Origin: Paulinella micropora
Lineage: Eukaryota > Cercozoa > Imbricatea > Euglyphida > Paulinellidae
Length of the DNA: 64,000 nt
Assembly (NCBI GenBank): GCA_019918135.1
Contig: WBZZ01003208.1
Location: 163,501 to 227,500, forward strand
Reading direction: 5' to 3'
Shown: positions 50,413 through 61,786 of the stretch, piece after piece
Numbering within the stretch: position 1 is the first letter of the stretch
Layout of the letters: the number at the start of each line of letters is the position of its first letter
The notes under the pieces: generated by a model
What the model saw: only the letters and a program-made list of their open reading frames with translations
Database searches by the model: none
Told to the model about the DNA's origin: nothing
Program-made: the position numbers and the translations under genes

Positions 50413-50935
50413 TAGAATTTCAAAAATATCTTATCTGCTTCCTTACTTTTTTCTTTACTTTTTGGTGTATTGTTATATACATTAACTGATATTTTTTCGC
50501 TTCGTTTTTTACCGCCTCGTTGTTTTCCGCCTGTTGGTTCATAATCTTCGCTTTCTCACTCTCACTTTCTTCTTCTTCTTCTTCGCTGTCATTCTCAGGC
50601 TTCTTTGGTTGTGGTGCTTTCTTTGTGTTTTTCTTCTTGGGCTTTTTGGCATTCTTTTTTATCTTTCTAAGCATATGATTTGCAATAACCTCAGACATAT
50701 CAATTTCGCTATCGCTTTCGCTTGATTCATCTTCAATCTCAGGATTTTTAAGTATCTCTTTCGCAACACTAACTTCAGCATCAGTCTCAATAAGTTCTTC
50801 CACTGATGCTTCTTTTAATTCTCCTTTTTTACGAAGCCTTTCACGAGCCCATTCGTCCTTTCGCCGTTCAGCATTTTCTCTATTTGCTTAAACTGCTTTC
50901 TTCCAGTTTTCTTTTGATGCTTCCTTTGACGGCAT
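50412..50935 (-). pseudogene. acidic/basic protein, broken copy (element B)
   Basis: Homologue of 40126-40638 in element A, with the same opening (M-P-S-x-E-A-S) and the same ending. A TAA at 50888-50890 interrupts it early, and a frame change lies near 50,490-50,530. The stop overlaps the integrase start, a compact arrangement not kept in A. Confidence 0.65.
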
Positions 50936-51027
50936 TGATTACAGATGATTGATACTACACTAGATAGTTATATTTTTTGTTAGTATAATTTAACAAAAAA
51001 AAATTAAAAATATTTAATTATATAATT

Positions 51028-51148
51028 GATATTTTGTTCTGACTTCGTCATCACAAAACATCGTTTCCAATTAATTTTTTCTTCAAATTTTTCCGATGTT
51101 TTAGAATAAGCGAGAGTGCGACAGCACGAAGCGCAATTCTAAAATATC
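51028..51148. repeat. R1 hairpin with a shortened R2-like hairpin upstream of the fibre gene
   Basis: R1 at 51095-51148 ends in aaaatatc, one base before the fibre ATG at 51150. A shorter hairpin at 51028-51063 with gatattttgt arms takes the place of R2. Confidence 0.7.
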
Positions 51149-51149
51149 T

Positions 51150-54100
51150 ATGTCGCAATATAAATCATTACTTGGCTTGAATGAGTTGGCTGTTGATAGT
51201 CTAAACATACTTAACTTAGACTTAACCAACACAAACATAGTCGGCTGAATACAGACAGAGTGCCAGAAGATGATGACCCAATAAATCTTTATTACACTGA
51301 CGATCGATTTGATACACGACTGGCTACCAAAAGCACCGCGGACATTAAAGAAGGACTTAATTATTATTGGACTGATAACCGCTTTGACACACGTCTCGCT
51401 TTAAAATCAACTACGGATATCAAAGAAGGACTTTATTATTGGACTGATAACCGCTTTGACACACGTCTCGCTTTAAAATCAACTACGGATATCAAAGAAG
51501 GAAGCCGTTTATACTACACAGAGCAACGAGTAAGGGATAATGACGAAGTCAAAGCCTCAACTCAACACCGCTCTAATACTTCCAATCCGCACCAAACCAG
51601 TTTATACAATTTGATAGACACAAACATATTTGCACAAGCAAGCGGACAATACTTAACTTACAACGATGTAGAAGGTAAATGGAAGAATACAGCCCTTGGT
51701 TCAATTGATGCACTTTCAGATGTAGTCATTACAGCACCAGTGGCGATGAATAGTTATCTAACATATAACTCAATAAACTGGGTCAATAAAACATTTCCGA
51801 TAAATGTGGATGAAACAGGTAATATTAGTATGGGAATGAAGAATATAACAGGAGTTAATTTACTAACTGACAAAGGTGTTGATGAATGGATATTTGAGCA
51901 TAATGATAATAATAATAAGGTGACAGCATCTGGAAGTATAGACACACATAGCGATGTGACAATATCAGGCTTTCCAGCAGATAACCAACTGATTATGTAT
52001 AGCACGGGGCAATGGAGAAACACCACACCACCCTTTCTTAGATTAGACGGCACAGCCAGTATGACGGGAGGACTAAATATGAATGGTTATGCTATTTCGG
52101 GGGCTTCTACGTATAATGGAATTAATCTCACAAATCTCGCAGTTGATGGTTCAGTGGTCAAACTAACAGGAGACCAAACCATAGCGGGTATTAAGACATT
52201 TAGCAGTATAATAAATGCGAGTGCGGGTATTGATATGAAAAGCCAAAGCATAACAAATGTTAATCTTGTTGATGGTGTGGATGTTTCTACTCTTGACACT
52301 TCGGTGGTCAAACTAACAGGAGACCAAACCATAGCAGGAAATAAAAAATTTACATCAACTTTAGAAGTAAGTGGTTCGTCCAACCCTACAACTTTTGATG
52401 GCATCGGCATAGCCTTTGATACAAAAATAGGAATGATTGCCGCACAAAAGACAGCAACAGCGACTTGGTATCCGATACAAATAACGGGTTCGTATGTTGA
52501 GTTATATTCTGGTGATAATGTAATAGCGACCGCATCTGGCACTACACTATCTTTGAATAACAACAAAATAACAAACTTAGCCACACCATCAGCAACAACG
52601 GACGGAGCAAACAAAAGTTATGTGGATACATTAGACGGGCAAAATGTGAAACTAACAGGAAACCAAACCATAGCAGGAATTAAGACATATAGCAGTGGTG
52701 TTGAAATAACGGGAAATTCAATCAATTCAACAACAAAGGGCACATTTATCGTTTTCAATTCTACCAGTAATATCGGGTCAATTGCTAGTTTGGATATGAA
52801 AACTGCGACATATTACAACTTTGAAATTTCTGCGAAAAAAATAAGTTTTATTATTGACGGGACGATTGTCGGTTGGGTAAATGCTTCGGGGCTAGATTGT
52901 AATAGTAGCAAAATAGCCAACCTTGGAACTCCGACATTAGCAACGGACGGAGCGACAAAAGGGTATGCGGACACATTGGACGGGCAAAATGTAAAACTAT
53001 CAACAGACCAAACCATAACAGGAAGTAAAACATTCAACGGCGCGAGCACTACGATAAAATATCTAACTTTAACGAACAATGCCGATTTTAATAATCAAAC
53101 TATCACTAATGGCGGAAATATCACATATAATGGGGCGAGGATATTAAACCAAAATGGAGGAGATATATTCTTTTCACAGACATCAGGAGATTATCAATAT
53201 TTCTTATTTACTTTAAATACTGCTACAAGCGGAACCGTGAACCAAAGAGGTTATGTATTTACGAATGTAGCATCTGATGTAAAAGGGGCGGGACTTTATA
53301 TTTCAAAACTTTTGGACAATAAAAGTGCTTCGTCTGACATTGTCCGTTTTAACAATGCTGGCGGTATGCGGTTTTATGGTGCTTTTGATATGAACTCAAA
53401 CAACATAACAAATGGCGGAACAATAACAGGAACAACAATTACTTCAACCGCGGGGATATCAACGACCACACTAACCGCAAGCGGATTATTAACAGCGACA
53501 GGAGGCTCTAGCATAGTCATACAAGGAAATACTAATGGAGGTAATACGAGAGGAATATTTTTGTGGGACACTGGCAACACCAGTTATGGCATTTATATGG
53601 CTTCAAATGGGGGAGCCACAAATACCAGAAGTCTAGCGGGAGGGTCTGCGGTTGCAGGCAATGATTTCACTTCTTTTGCGGTTAGATTTAGGGTAAGTAA
53701 TGCTTCAACCGACGGATTTATATGGGAGAACTCGTCCGAACAATTATTAATGTCATTGAACGGGGCAAACGGGACTTTATGGACGAAAGGATTAATAACG
53801 GCTAGTGCGGGGATATCAACTACAACATTAACAACGAGCGACAAAATAACAACAGCATCAGGCAAACCGATAATCATAGGCAACTCAACGAAAGGAGTGG
53901 GAGCGTCAGGTGGTTTAGAAATATACGGGACGGCTTCAAATATCGCAGGGGCACACTTACAAGCAATAACAACGGCGGATGCTTATCCAACATTTCAATT
54001 ATTGAATTGGGCACACGACAATGTCAATTTAAGTTTTGATGCTTATTTTGACGGCACGAACTGGAAATCAAGCCACAGCGGTTCAAACTTTCTAATTCAA

Positions 54101-54799
54101 AAAGGTGGCAAACTCGCTTTTTATTATAATTCAGGAACGACGGTGGGAAACAATATATCTTACACTGAGGCGATGAACATTAATACGTCGGGAGATTTAA
54201 GCATCACAACAGCATCCAGCGGATTTTTAACATTAAGAAAAAGACCAAGTCTTACCTACGACCCACAAATATATATGAAATCAGGAGGATATTCAAATTA
54301 TGGAGTGGTTTGTGCTTCAACTGGCATACTTCATGCTTGGACTACTTCAAACTCTACGGGTGAGCCGTCAGGCAGTTATAATTATATTCCGCTTAATGGT
54401 GCTTGGACAAACTCATCGGACAGGAGATTAAAATAAGATATTAAAACATTAGACTGCGGGAATTGTTGTGAGAAACTAATGAAAATAAATTGTTGTTCAT
54501 ATTATTTGAAATCAGACGAGAAGAAAGAAAAAAAGAACCACGGATTTATTGCGGATGAGGTAAAAAAGATTTTTCCAGAATTTGTATCTGAAAGTGGAAT
54601 GAAAGCAGAGGATGGAGAAGGCTACCTTGAAGGCATAACATATACAAGTTTTATACCGATATTAGTCAGTGCTTTTCAACACATGGCGGAAAAGGTAGTT
54701 AATTTAGAAAAACAAAATAATAATCTCATGAATATACTACAAGACCAAGCAAATCAATTAGCAGAAATCAGAGTGTCCGTTATTGATAATGTCAAATAA
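51150..54799 (+). pseudogene. S74-type tail-fibre-like protein, element B copy, broken
   Basis: The ATG at 51150 follows an R1 hairpin. A frame change near 51,245 separates the short anchor from the rest. Two 23-residue units (51363-51500) are exact tandem copies. The shaft has several V-K-L-T-G-D-Q-T-I repeats and is close to A's at DNA level. A TAA at 54434-54436 falls directly after S-D-R-R-L-K, where the S74 tip begins. The tip then stays open to 54799 in the same frame. It lacks A's extra eight residues at the palindrome site. The two breaks make it non-functional. Confidence 0.85.
51363..51500. repeat. 69 bp exact tandem duplication in the fibre gene
   Basis: Two 69 bp copies in a row with no difference seen, encoding the Y-Y-W-T-D-N-R-F-D unit. 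A fresh duplication in a module that already consists of about 24-residue repeats. Confidence 0.8.
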
Positions 54800-55136
54800 T
54801 ACAACTAGACTTCACAGACCACCACCTATTATGGATATGGATGGCGAACTAACTCCAGAATTAAAGTCCCGTGTTCTTGAAGTAGAACTAAAGACTGAGG
54901 AGAAAAAAGTAGAGCACGAATTGGAAGATAACTGGAATTGTTGTTGTATAAAAAACAGACCGACAGACAGCCGACTTATTAAATAATTATTTCAAATGGG
55001 TATCATTATCTCCATTATAACCCTTTGTATCGTAAGGCTATCTGAAAAGAACTTACCTTGTGAGGTCGCTAATACTTATGTCGGAATCCTAACACTATTG
55101 ATTGGCATTTGCCTTCCATCACCTTCAAAGAAATGA
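54789..55136 (+). pseudogene. small two-TM membrane protein, element B copy, one stop
   Basis: Same family as 35864-36205. A TAA at 54984-54986 interrupts it just before the first hydrophobic helix; the rest continues in the same frame to the stop at 55134-55136. The start lies inside the fibre gene end, as in the other elements. Confidence 0.75.
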
Positions 55137-55276
55137 TATTTATCAACTACACTTTCATTCGCTTCGCTCATTCTCGTTTGTTGATAAACATCGAAAACCG
55201 ACAAAAAATTAAAATGGGAGACGATGTTTGAGAATAAGCGAGAGTGCGACAGCACGAAGTGAAATTCTCAAACATC
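55135..55276. repeat. R2 and R1 hairpin pair after the membrane gene
   Basis: R2 at 55135-55192 and R1 at 55223-55276. Element A has no hairpin pair here; its two neighbouring genes overlap instead. The pair sits between two convergent genes. Confidence 0.75.
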
Positions 55277-55534
55277 AAAGCATTCGTATAAGTGTATTTT
55301 ATACCATGAAGCATCACTACCTGAGCACATTAAAGGAATGACTTCATCAAAACTAACACACCAATCACTAAAAGGTTTATACACACATTTAAATTTGGTT
55401 TCTATTCCTTTTTGAATACACCACACACAACTTTCATTTTTTTTATCGCCGACCCGTGAGTAAAAGTCGCAGGCAGTCCGAGCAGAAATATTAATTAATA
55501 AAAAGTTTATTAGCACTAATTTAGAGGACATCAT
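55268..55534 (-). CDS. small Cys-rich secreted or membrane protein, element B copy
   Basis: An intact 88-residue protein. It has a hydrophobic start, A-R-T-A-C-D-F-Y-S-R, a C-V-W-C pair and Cys/Trp/Tyr near the end. The start shares CATG with the divergent gene at 55533, as in element A. Confidence 0.65.
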   Translation of the reverse strand: MMSSKLVLINFLLINISARTACDFYSRVGDKKNESCVWCIQKGIETKFKCVYKPFSDWCVSFDEVIPLMCSGSDASWYKIHLYECFDV

Positions 55535-55895
55535 GGCTGACTATAAATATCAGCGGATTATTTTTCTGAGCAATGATTTTGCTGGAGGAAGCAAAACATT
55601 TAATAAAAATATTCAAATGTCATTCACACCCACCAAAATGAATGTAAAATTTATCCACTATATGAACGACCAGACCGAAACCAAAACCAGAATTCTTTAT
55701 ATGGACAGAATTGGAATTATTGGAACATTTGCGGACAGCACCACAGCAAACATTTCAAACCTTAGTTATAATTTGGGTGTTGTCGGATGGACTGATGGAC
55801 AATATACATTTAAAGTCCTTGAAACCGACAGCGGAAATATTGATACAGGAAATTTAGCGGGCCGAATTGTAGTGTGCCTAGAATTTCTAGGATAG
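55533..55895 (+). CDS. conserved beta-rich small virion protein, element B copy
   Basis: An intact 120-residue protein, nearly the same as 35254-35616. It begins K-Y-Q-R-I-I-F-L-S-N-D-F. Function is unknown; conservation in a decayed element suggests recent exchange or strong past selection. Confidence 0.65.
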   Translation: MADYKYQRIIFLSNDFAGGSKTFNKNIQMSFTPTKMNVKFIHYMNDQTETKTRILYMDRIGIIGTFADSTTANISNLSYNLGVVGWTDGQYTFKVLETDSGNIDTGNLAGRIVVCLEFLG

Positions 55896-56036
55896 TTATC
55901 AACTACACTTTCATTCGTTTCACTCATTCTCGTTTGTTGATAACCATCGAAAACTATTTAATCTCTTGTAAATGAAAAAAACGATGTTTTAGAATAAGAG
56001 AGAGTGCGACAGCACGAAGCGCAATTCTAAAATATC
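55891..56036. repeat. R2 and R1 hairpin pair before the ATPase
   Basis: R2 at 55891-55948 overlaps the end of the preceding gene. R1 at 55983-56036 ends exactly at the base before the ATPase ATG. Element A has no pair at this junction. Confidence 0.78.
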
Positions 56037-56852
56037 ATGCTTAAGATAAACAATGTCAAGGTGAAGCCAGTAAAACAAGAGGGGGATGGAAACAAAAAAG
56101 CAAAAGGTTATAAATTATTCAATGAGCCGTATGCTAACATATTTTTGCTTGCCCGTAAGAAGAGCGGGAAAACGACAGCACTCTTTGAAATACTGAAACG
56201 GACAACAGACAGAAAAACCCGTATTGTCATTATTGCTTCAACGATACACAAGGACTACATTTATAAAGCAATGGTTAAGCACTTTAAGAACAGGGGAAAC
56301 CCGATGGCGATATATACCTTTCTTAAATCAGATGGTGTAAATGTTATTGATTATGAGTTAGACAAACTGAACAGACATGACGAGCAACACGAAGGAGAAA
56401 TAAAACAGGGCAAAGAGGAAATAGAGAAACCACAATTTCTTTATTTCGGAAAGGAAAAGAAACAGAGCGCCGCGGAGGCGAAAGAAAGACCCAGCAAGTA
56501 TATTTCTCCAGAGGTAGTTTTTGTTTTGGACGATTTAGGTAGTGGATTAAGAGACAAGTCCGTAAGTGATTTGTTAAAAAAGAACAGACACTATAAATCA
56601 AAGGTGATTATGTCAAGCCAGTATTTAAACGACCTACGGCCAGAAGCCATTAAGCAATTAGACTATTTATTAATCTTTCCGGGGCAATCTCAGGACAAAA
56701 TGGAACTCGTGTATAAACACTTAGACTTATCCTTTGACTTTGACTACTTTCTTCAAAAGTATCACGAAGCAACAAAGGAGAGATTTAATTTTCTTTATGT
56801 CTCAAGTGTTGATGATGGGTTAAGAAAAAATTTTTCACAAAGATTTAAATGA
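56037..56852 (+). CDS. A32/FtsK-HerA-type packaging ATPase, element B copy
   Basis: An intact 271-residue protein from the ATG at 56037, directly after an R1 hairpin. Walker A A-R-K-K-S-G-K-T-T and Walker B V-V-F-V-L-D-D-L-G are both present. It is very close to 34421-35242. Confidence 0.88.
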   Translation: MLKINNVKVKPVKQEGDGNKKAKGYKLFNEPYANIFLLARKKSGKTTALFEILKRTTDRKTRIVIIASTIHKDYIYKAMVKHFKNRGNPMAIYTFLKSDGVNVIDYELDKLNRHDEQHEGEIKQGKEEIEKPQFLYFGKEKKQSAAEAKERPSKYISPEVVFVLDDLGSGLRDKSVSDLLKKNRHYKSKVIMSSQYLNDLRPEAIKQLDYLLIFPGQSQDKMELVYKHLDLSFDFDYFLQKYHEATKERFNFLYVSSVDDGLRKNFSQRFK

Positions 56853-56906
56853 ATAAAAAATTTAAAATTAATTATTTTTTCTGTATTATATAGTTCATTA
56901 TCTTTT

Positions 56907-57233
56907 ATGGTAGTTAAAACAACTCGTGTCGAAGTGATTCCAACAATCGGCAAACGAACTATTAACTCAAGCACCAACATGGCTGGAGGTAAAAAGAAAA
57001 CTGGACGGAAGAAGAAGCAAGGAGGCAAGGGACAGGCTGGCGGTAAAATTAACTGGCAAAAAGTGGGCAAAACCGCAATGGCCGTTGATAAATTTCTTCG
57101 CGGTAATAAGTTAATCTCTAGGACTGCGGGAGCATTAAGTAGTGTCGGGGTACCTTACGCTGGTAGTGTTGGTGCTGTAGCATCAAGACTGGGGTATGGT
57201 AAGCAGAGAGGACGAGGTGCCCTTAAATTTTAA
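56907..57233 (+). CDS. pX-like basic core protein, element B copy
   Basis: An intact 108-residue protein from the ATG at 56907. It has a Lys/Gly-rich middle, W-Q-K-V-G-K-T-A, V-G-V-P-Y-A-G-S-V and a terminal Y-G-K-Q-R-G, as in element A. The start differs. Confidence 0.68.
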   Translation: MVVKTTRVEVIPTIGKRTINSSTNMAGGKKKTGRKKKQGGKGQAGGKINWQKVGKTAMAVDKFLRGNKLISRTAGALSSVGVPYAGSVGAVASRLGYGKQRGRGALKF

Positions 57234-57235
57234 AT

Positions 57236-57382
57236 GATATTTGTTTCAGACCCGATTCGACTTCGTCGAATCTACAACGTCTTCAACAAACATCGAAACC
57301 CAGTTTATTTTTTGGAAAAAGAAGAAACGATGTTTTAGAATAAGTGAGAGTGCGACAGCACGAAACGCAATTCTAAAATATC
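57236..57382. repeat. R2-variant and R1 hairpin pair before the protease
   Basis: The left hairpin (57236-57294) has gatatttgtt arms and a gacttcgtc loop, unlike other R2 copies. R1 at 57329-57382 is close to the others. The same junction in element A has the pair at 33921-34064. Confidence 0.72.
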
Positions 57383-57429
57383 AAGGAAATATTTTTTTGT
57401 TAATATACAATAGTCGTTAAGACTAAAAA

Positions 57430-59242
57430 TGTGAAAAGGGCAAAAGTCCGTCCGCCGCGGGTTTATAGAAATAAAAGCGGGAAGCCGTATATTATCCAGA
57501 AGGGTAAAAAATATTATCTTAATTTCGGTAAAAAGACAAAATGATATGAGCACACTTCAAATTGTTAAACTTTTTATGAAATACTTAAGCAGACCAAAAT
57601 CAAAGCGAGCACCTAAGCGAAAAGAAGACTTAAGAAAAGTCCAGAGTTTGTCGGAGATTGAACAAAATACTAGAACTGCCATTAATGACCACTTAGACAA
57701 ACTCAGAAAAGAGAAATACGATAAGATTGATGAGATTGACCAAAAAGAGAAAAAAGCACGAGTTGATGCTGAAGAAGAAAAGAAGAGGCAACACCGAAAA
57801 GACATGGAAGATATCAAGGAACGACAAGAACAAAAAGACAGAGAACTAAGAAGGGAGCAAAAACTCATAGAGGATTTACAATACGAACAGCAAAGGAACC
57901 AAAGATTAGCCATTATGCCACCACAACAACAATATATTATGCCTGCACAGCAGGGACAACCACAAGAACAACAGGCACAGCCAGAGGTAAAAGTTAAGCC
58001 AAATAAAGAATTTGAAGACTATAAAAAATTAATCATAAATTCGGAGTTTTTACTCAAGCAGATATAGATAATTGGGAACCTAGTAAAATACAAAGTATAG
58101 CAGAAAAAATAAAAGATTTTCAAAAGCAACAAATAACAATAGATGATATGAAAAAAATGCTAGGAGCACAAGAAGCATTAAATAAAAATATAGGAAACCA
58201 ACTAGAGGAGGCTAAATACAGATTAATGTTGAAGAATGGATTGTCAAATAGTAATGTTGAGAAAAAACTTACTATTAAAATTCTTGGTGAAGCATTAAGG
58301 GATAAACTTAAAAATGAAGGCCACGATGTTAAAGGTTGGAACCAAAGAGCATCATGGATAATAGACAAAATTTTAGAACATAAAATAGATGTTGGACAAA
58401 ATAAGGTTGAAGTAAAAAAGAAACTCGCAGAATATGTGGGATTACAAACGGGAACTGGATTAGAAGATTTAATTAATAAAGTGTTTTCCGTAAAAAACAT
58501 TAAAAAGTATTTATCACGAAAAGAATGGACACATTCAATGAGAAAAAAAGATTATGTTAATGCCCTTATAAATAAATATAGAAATGAACAGCAACCAGAG
58601 GAGACGACAATACCCCCGAGCGTCGCGGAGACGCCACAGCAACCACAGCCAGAGGAGCCACAGCAAGATGAGCGAAGCGATTTGGAGGGGCTTGTCCCAT
58701 CAAAACAAGAGCCACCGCCAGACGAACAAACTGGAGAGGGGCGGGGACTAATGACTTATGAAATAGACAACATAATGAAAAAATATGGATGGTATCTCGG
58801 AGCAATAGCCAGTGATGAAATCTACAAGTTGAAGCCCGGAAGCAGAAAGCGATACGGATTTATTATGAATTTGGACAATCACAAACAAGCGGGGTCTCAT
58901 TGGATTGCAATATGGGTAAGTCTGGATAAAGACAGGAGTGTTGAAGTGTATGACCCTTTGGCTGAATATCAACCGACTGAAGACTTTCAACAACAAATGA
59001 AACAACTAATAGATAAAAGCCACCCAGATAGTTATTTATTGATGAAGGTCAATCAAGTAAAACAACAATCTGATACGAACGACACATGTGGATGGCACTC
59101 AATGCGGTTTCTTTTAGAGCGAGCAAAAGGAGTGCGATTTAAATTTGCTAGTGGCTATACAGACTTAAAAGAAGACGAAGCGGAAAAATTAAGAGCACAG
59201 AATGGATATGGTGATGGTGAGGGATTTAATACATTTATCTAA
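57430..59242 (+). pseudogene. Ulp1/adenain-type protease, broken (element B)
   Basis: The K-V-R-P-P-R-V-Y-R-N-K-S-G start region is present, but the ATG used in element A is changed to AGG. Frame changes lie near 57,540 and 58,045. The catalytic part (58,750-59,242) is intact, with G-S-H-W-I-A-I, E-V-Y-D-P-L and D-T-C-G-W-H-S. The Pro/Gln linker lacks the palindromic insertions of element A. Confidence 0.82.
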
Positions 59243-59267
59243 AACATATTTATCCGTATTATATACG

Positions 59268-60080
59268 ATGGAGTACAAGGGAGGAAGAAGTTCAGGTATC
59301 TATAACATAAATAGCAAAAATAGAATAACGGGAACAGACAGCGACTTTACACACGAAGTCAATATGAAGGGGCTAGACAATCCCACACATTGTAAAATTC
59401 TTCATATTTATGTGCCGAAATCGTATTACTCTGTGGCTTCACCATATAATACTTTTACATTATCCGAAGACGGGTATGAGGCTTTAATTACGATACCTGA
59501 GGGCAACTACACAATGAACAACTTAAAAAATAAACTATCTGAGATACTGACGGCAGACAGCCCGAATGACTATACTTATGTTGTCTCAAGCAACAATACA
59601 AACACAGAAGCGGAGGATGGTAAATTAACATTCAGTGTGTCAAATAACGGAGGTATTCAACCGCGGTTTATATTTGATGGTGATACACGTATTCATGAGG
59701 TTATGGGTTTTGATAGAAATTCAACATATTTCTTTGCTAATGATTTTATTAAATCTCCAAATGTAATTATTTTAACTGGTGAAAAAACTTTGTATCTTCA
59801 ATCGGATTTGGTGAATGAAGGTGATAATCATGTGCTACAAGAAATATACACAGCCAACGAAATTCCTTTCGGCTCTGTCATTTATGATGGAAGCGGGTCT
59901 GAGTATGGTAAAACATTGTCCGCTAATTCAAACAACGTATTCAGGTTTTATTTGACGGACGAAAACGACCAAGCGATTAATCTTAATGGTTTGGGTATCG
60001 TTATGACATTATTGGTTTATCGTGAAACTAATTATTTTAGTTTGTTTAATTCATTCTTTAATTTACTAAAGGCGAGGTAG
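59268..60080 (+). CDS. penton-like minor capsid protein, element B copy
   Basis: An intact 270-residue protein from the ATG at 59268, same length as element A's copy, with I-N-S-K-N-R-I-T-G near the start. A tattatatacg box stands directly before the ATG. Confidence 0.8.
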   Translation: MEYKGGRSSGIYNINSKNRITGTDSDFTHEVNMKGLDNPTHCKILHIYVPKSYYSVASPYNTFTLSEDGYEALITIPEGNYTMNNLKNKLSEILTADSPNDYTYVVSSNNTNTEAEDGKLTFSVSNNGGIQPRFIFDGDTRIHEVMGFDRNSTYFFANDFIKSPNVIILTGEKTLYLQSDLVNEGDNHVLQEIYTANEIPFGSVIYDGSGSEYGKTLSANSNNVFRFYLTDENDQAINLNGLGIVMTLLVYRETNYFSLFNSFFNLLKAR

Positions 60081-60100
60081 ATTAATATTTAGAATTATTT

Positions 60101-60137
60101 ATTTTTTTCTATAGATATATTCTGGTGAATAAGTTAA
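60101..60137 (+). promoter_or_regulatory. capsid gene leader conserved with element A
   Basis: T-run, then ctatagatatattc and a gtgaataag block, about 40 bases before the capsid ATG at 60166. Mirrors 30950-30995. Confidence 0.5.
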
Positions 60138-60165
60138 TTTACACTACTTCAAAAACAAAACAAAA

Positions 60166-61718
60166 ATGCCTGTCCAATACGGAGGAGAACTTACACACAG
60201 CCAGAGCGACCTTATCCGCGGTAAGTATTCGCTTAACAAACTTACTGCCCGCGAAAGTCTTGCGACTGTGCCAATTACCACCGTGGGAGGAATTGAATAA
60301 ACTTTTGAAATTCCTACTCGTCCTTTGAACCTTGCGAGGAGTGTGTTGCGATTTACCTACACACCAAATGCAGCTGGTGGTGGTGGAAGATACAACCGAA
60401 TTCCTATGGATTGCTTGCCTATGATTAAGACGATTGAACTACGAAGCCGAAGCGGGCACTATCTGTGTAATCTTCAACATGTTGGAAATTACACTAAAAT
60501 GATTTGGAAGCCAGAGATTTCGTATGATAGATTTATGGCTTTGGATAACCACGGAGCTGGGTCTGGTTATGGGTCAATGCTTCAAAAGTGTAATGTGTCA
60601 AATGATATTCAAGCATCGCCTGCCGCTAGAGGAGCAATTGATGATGCTTATACCTTTCAACTTGATGATACTAAGACTAATTTTACGGCCATTGGTGATA
60701 CAAAGGCAGCAGACCAATCAGCCAACATTCTCGCTCGTGTAAATGAAATGTTTTCAACTCTTGAAAATAGAATTCTAAATTATGTAGCACAACCGCCTAT
60801 CACAGCCCGCCGTAATAATGACGCACTTATTGCGAATGGAACTGGTGCCACATCTGTTGTAAATGTAGCTTATGAGGAGGCGAAGTATTTTGAAAGTGGA
60901 ACTGATAATAAGGCTACTCCTGTTATCAATGTATCTATTCCTCTTGGTATGCTTTTTGGAACTATTTTTGAAATTGATAAGACTATTGGTTTTAATGAAA
61001 TTCTTGATTTGAGGATTGTGTGGGGGGGCACTAACAAAACATTGTTTTATGGAACTGATGCCCTTAGTGTTGGAGCAGGAGCAACTCTGTTCGGACAGGC
61101 TGCAGAGGTTTCCAACCTTAACCTCTTTCTTGCTGTTGAAACTGACCCGAATGTTATCTTGGGAGTTCAACAAAAGATTGCTGGTGAGGGCTTTTCATTC
61201 AAGACTGAATACCCTATCTCTTGGAAAACCAACTTGCAATAGGTTCTCAGTCATTTGTTTTGAAGATGAACCGCTCGCAGGGTGAGAGAATTCGCCGAAT
61301 TTACACTAGCGCATTCAATAATACTGAAACTTCAAACACCGCATTTGATTGTGATAACCGAGCGCAAGATAAGATTACTTCTTATTACACTACTTTGGAT
61401 AGTAATAGAATTCAGCAGTTTGATATCAAATGTGCTAATGATGAAGACTATATGCTTTTGAAGGAAAAACTTAAGGGCTCCGCTATTTTGAACTCTAATG
61501 TGTATAAATATAACTGGTTCCATGTTGATTTCTGGGAACACAACCGCCCACTTTATGACAAGCGAGAAGAAGAGGGTTATGAAGTGGCTGGGCTATCGTT
61601 GGACACCGAACGGCGGTATGAATGGAGTGCGGAGGGAGCAGTCCAATTGAATTATTATACTTATGCTATTCTTCAGAGGACTATTGTTGTTAAGGGAATT
61701 GAAATCCTTATGTCGTAG
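60166..61718 (+). pseudogene. major capsid protein, broken (element B)
   Basis: The ATG at 60166 starts a frame like element A's capsid, with a TAA at 60298-60300 and a frame change near 61,235. The blocks R-P-L-N-L-A-R-S, Y-L-C...T-K-M-I-W-K-P-E and the terminal L-S-L-D-T-E-R-R are recognisable. A longer middle (about residues 140-210) than in element A suggests a different surface loop. A weak palindrome-like sequence at 60469-60490 lies in the Y-L-C block, where the length equals A's. Confidence 0.82.
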
Positions 61719-61786
61719 ATGATATTTATTAACTTCGTAAAAACTAAAAAGAAAATAAAAAATATTTGTTTGTTTATATACAAGAG

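Noticed and set aside
43930..54799. Stop codon reassignment in elements B and C
   Set aside because: Internal stops are of all three kinds and occur together with frameshifts; element A uses normal stops, so decay explains them better.
60469..60490. Capsid gene of element B as another insertion of the mobile palindrome
   Set aside because: The symmetry is imperfect and the protein has the same length as element A at this place, so it is probably a coincidence.
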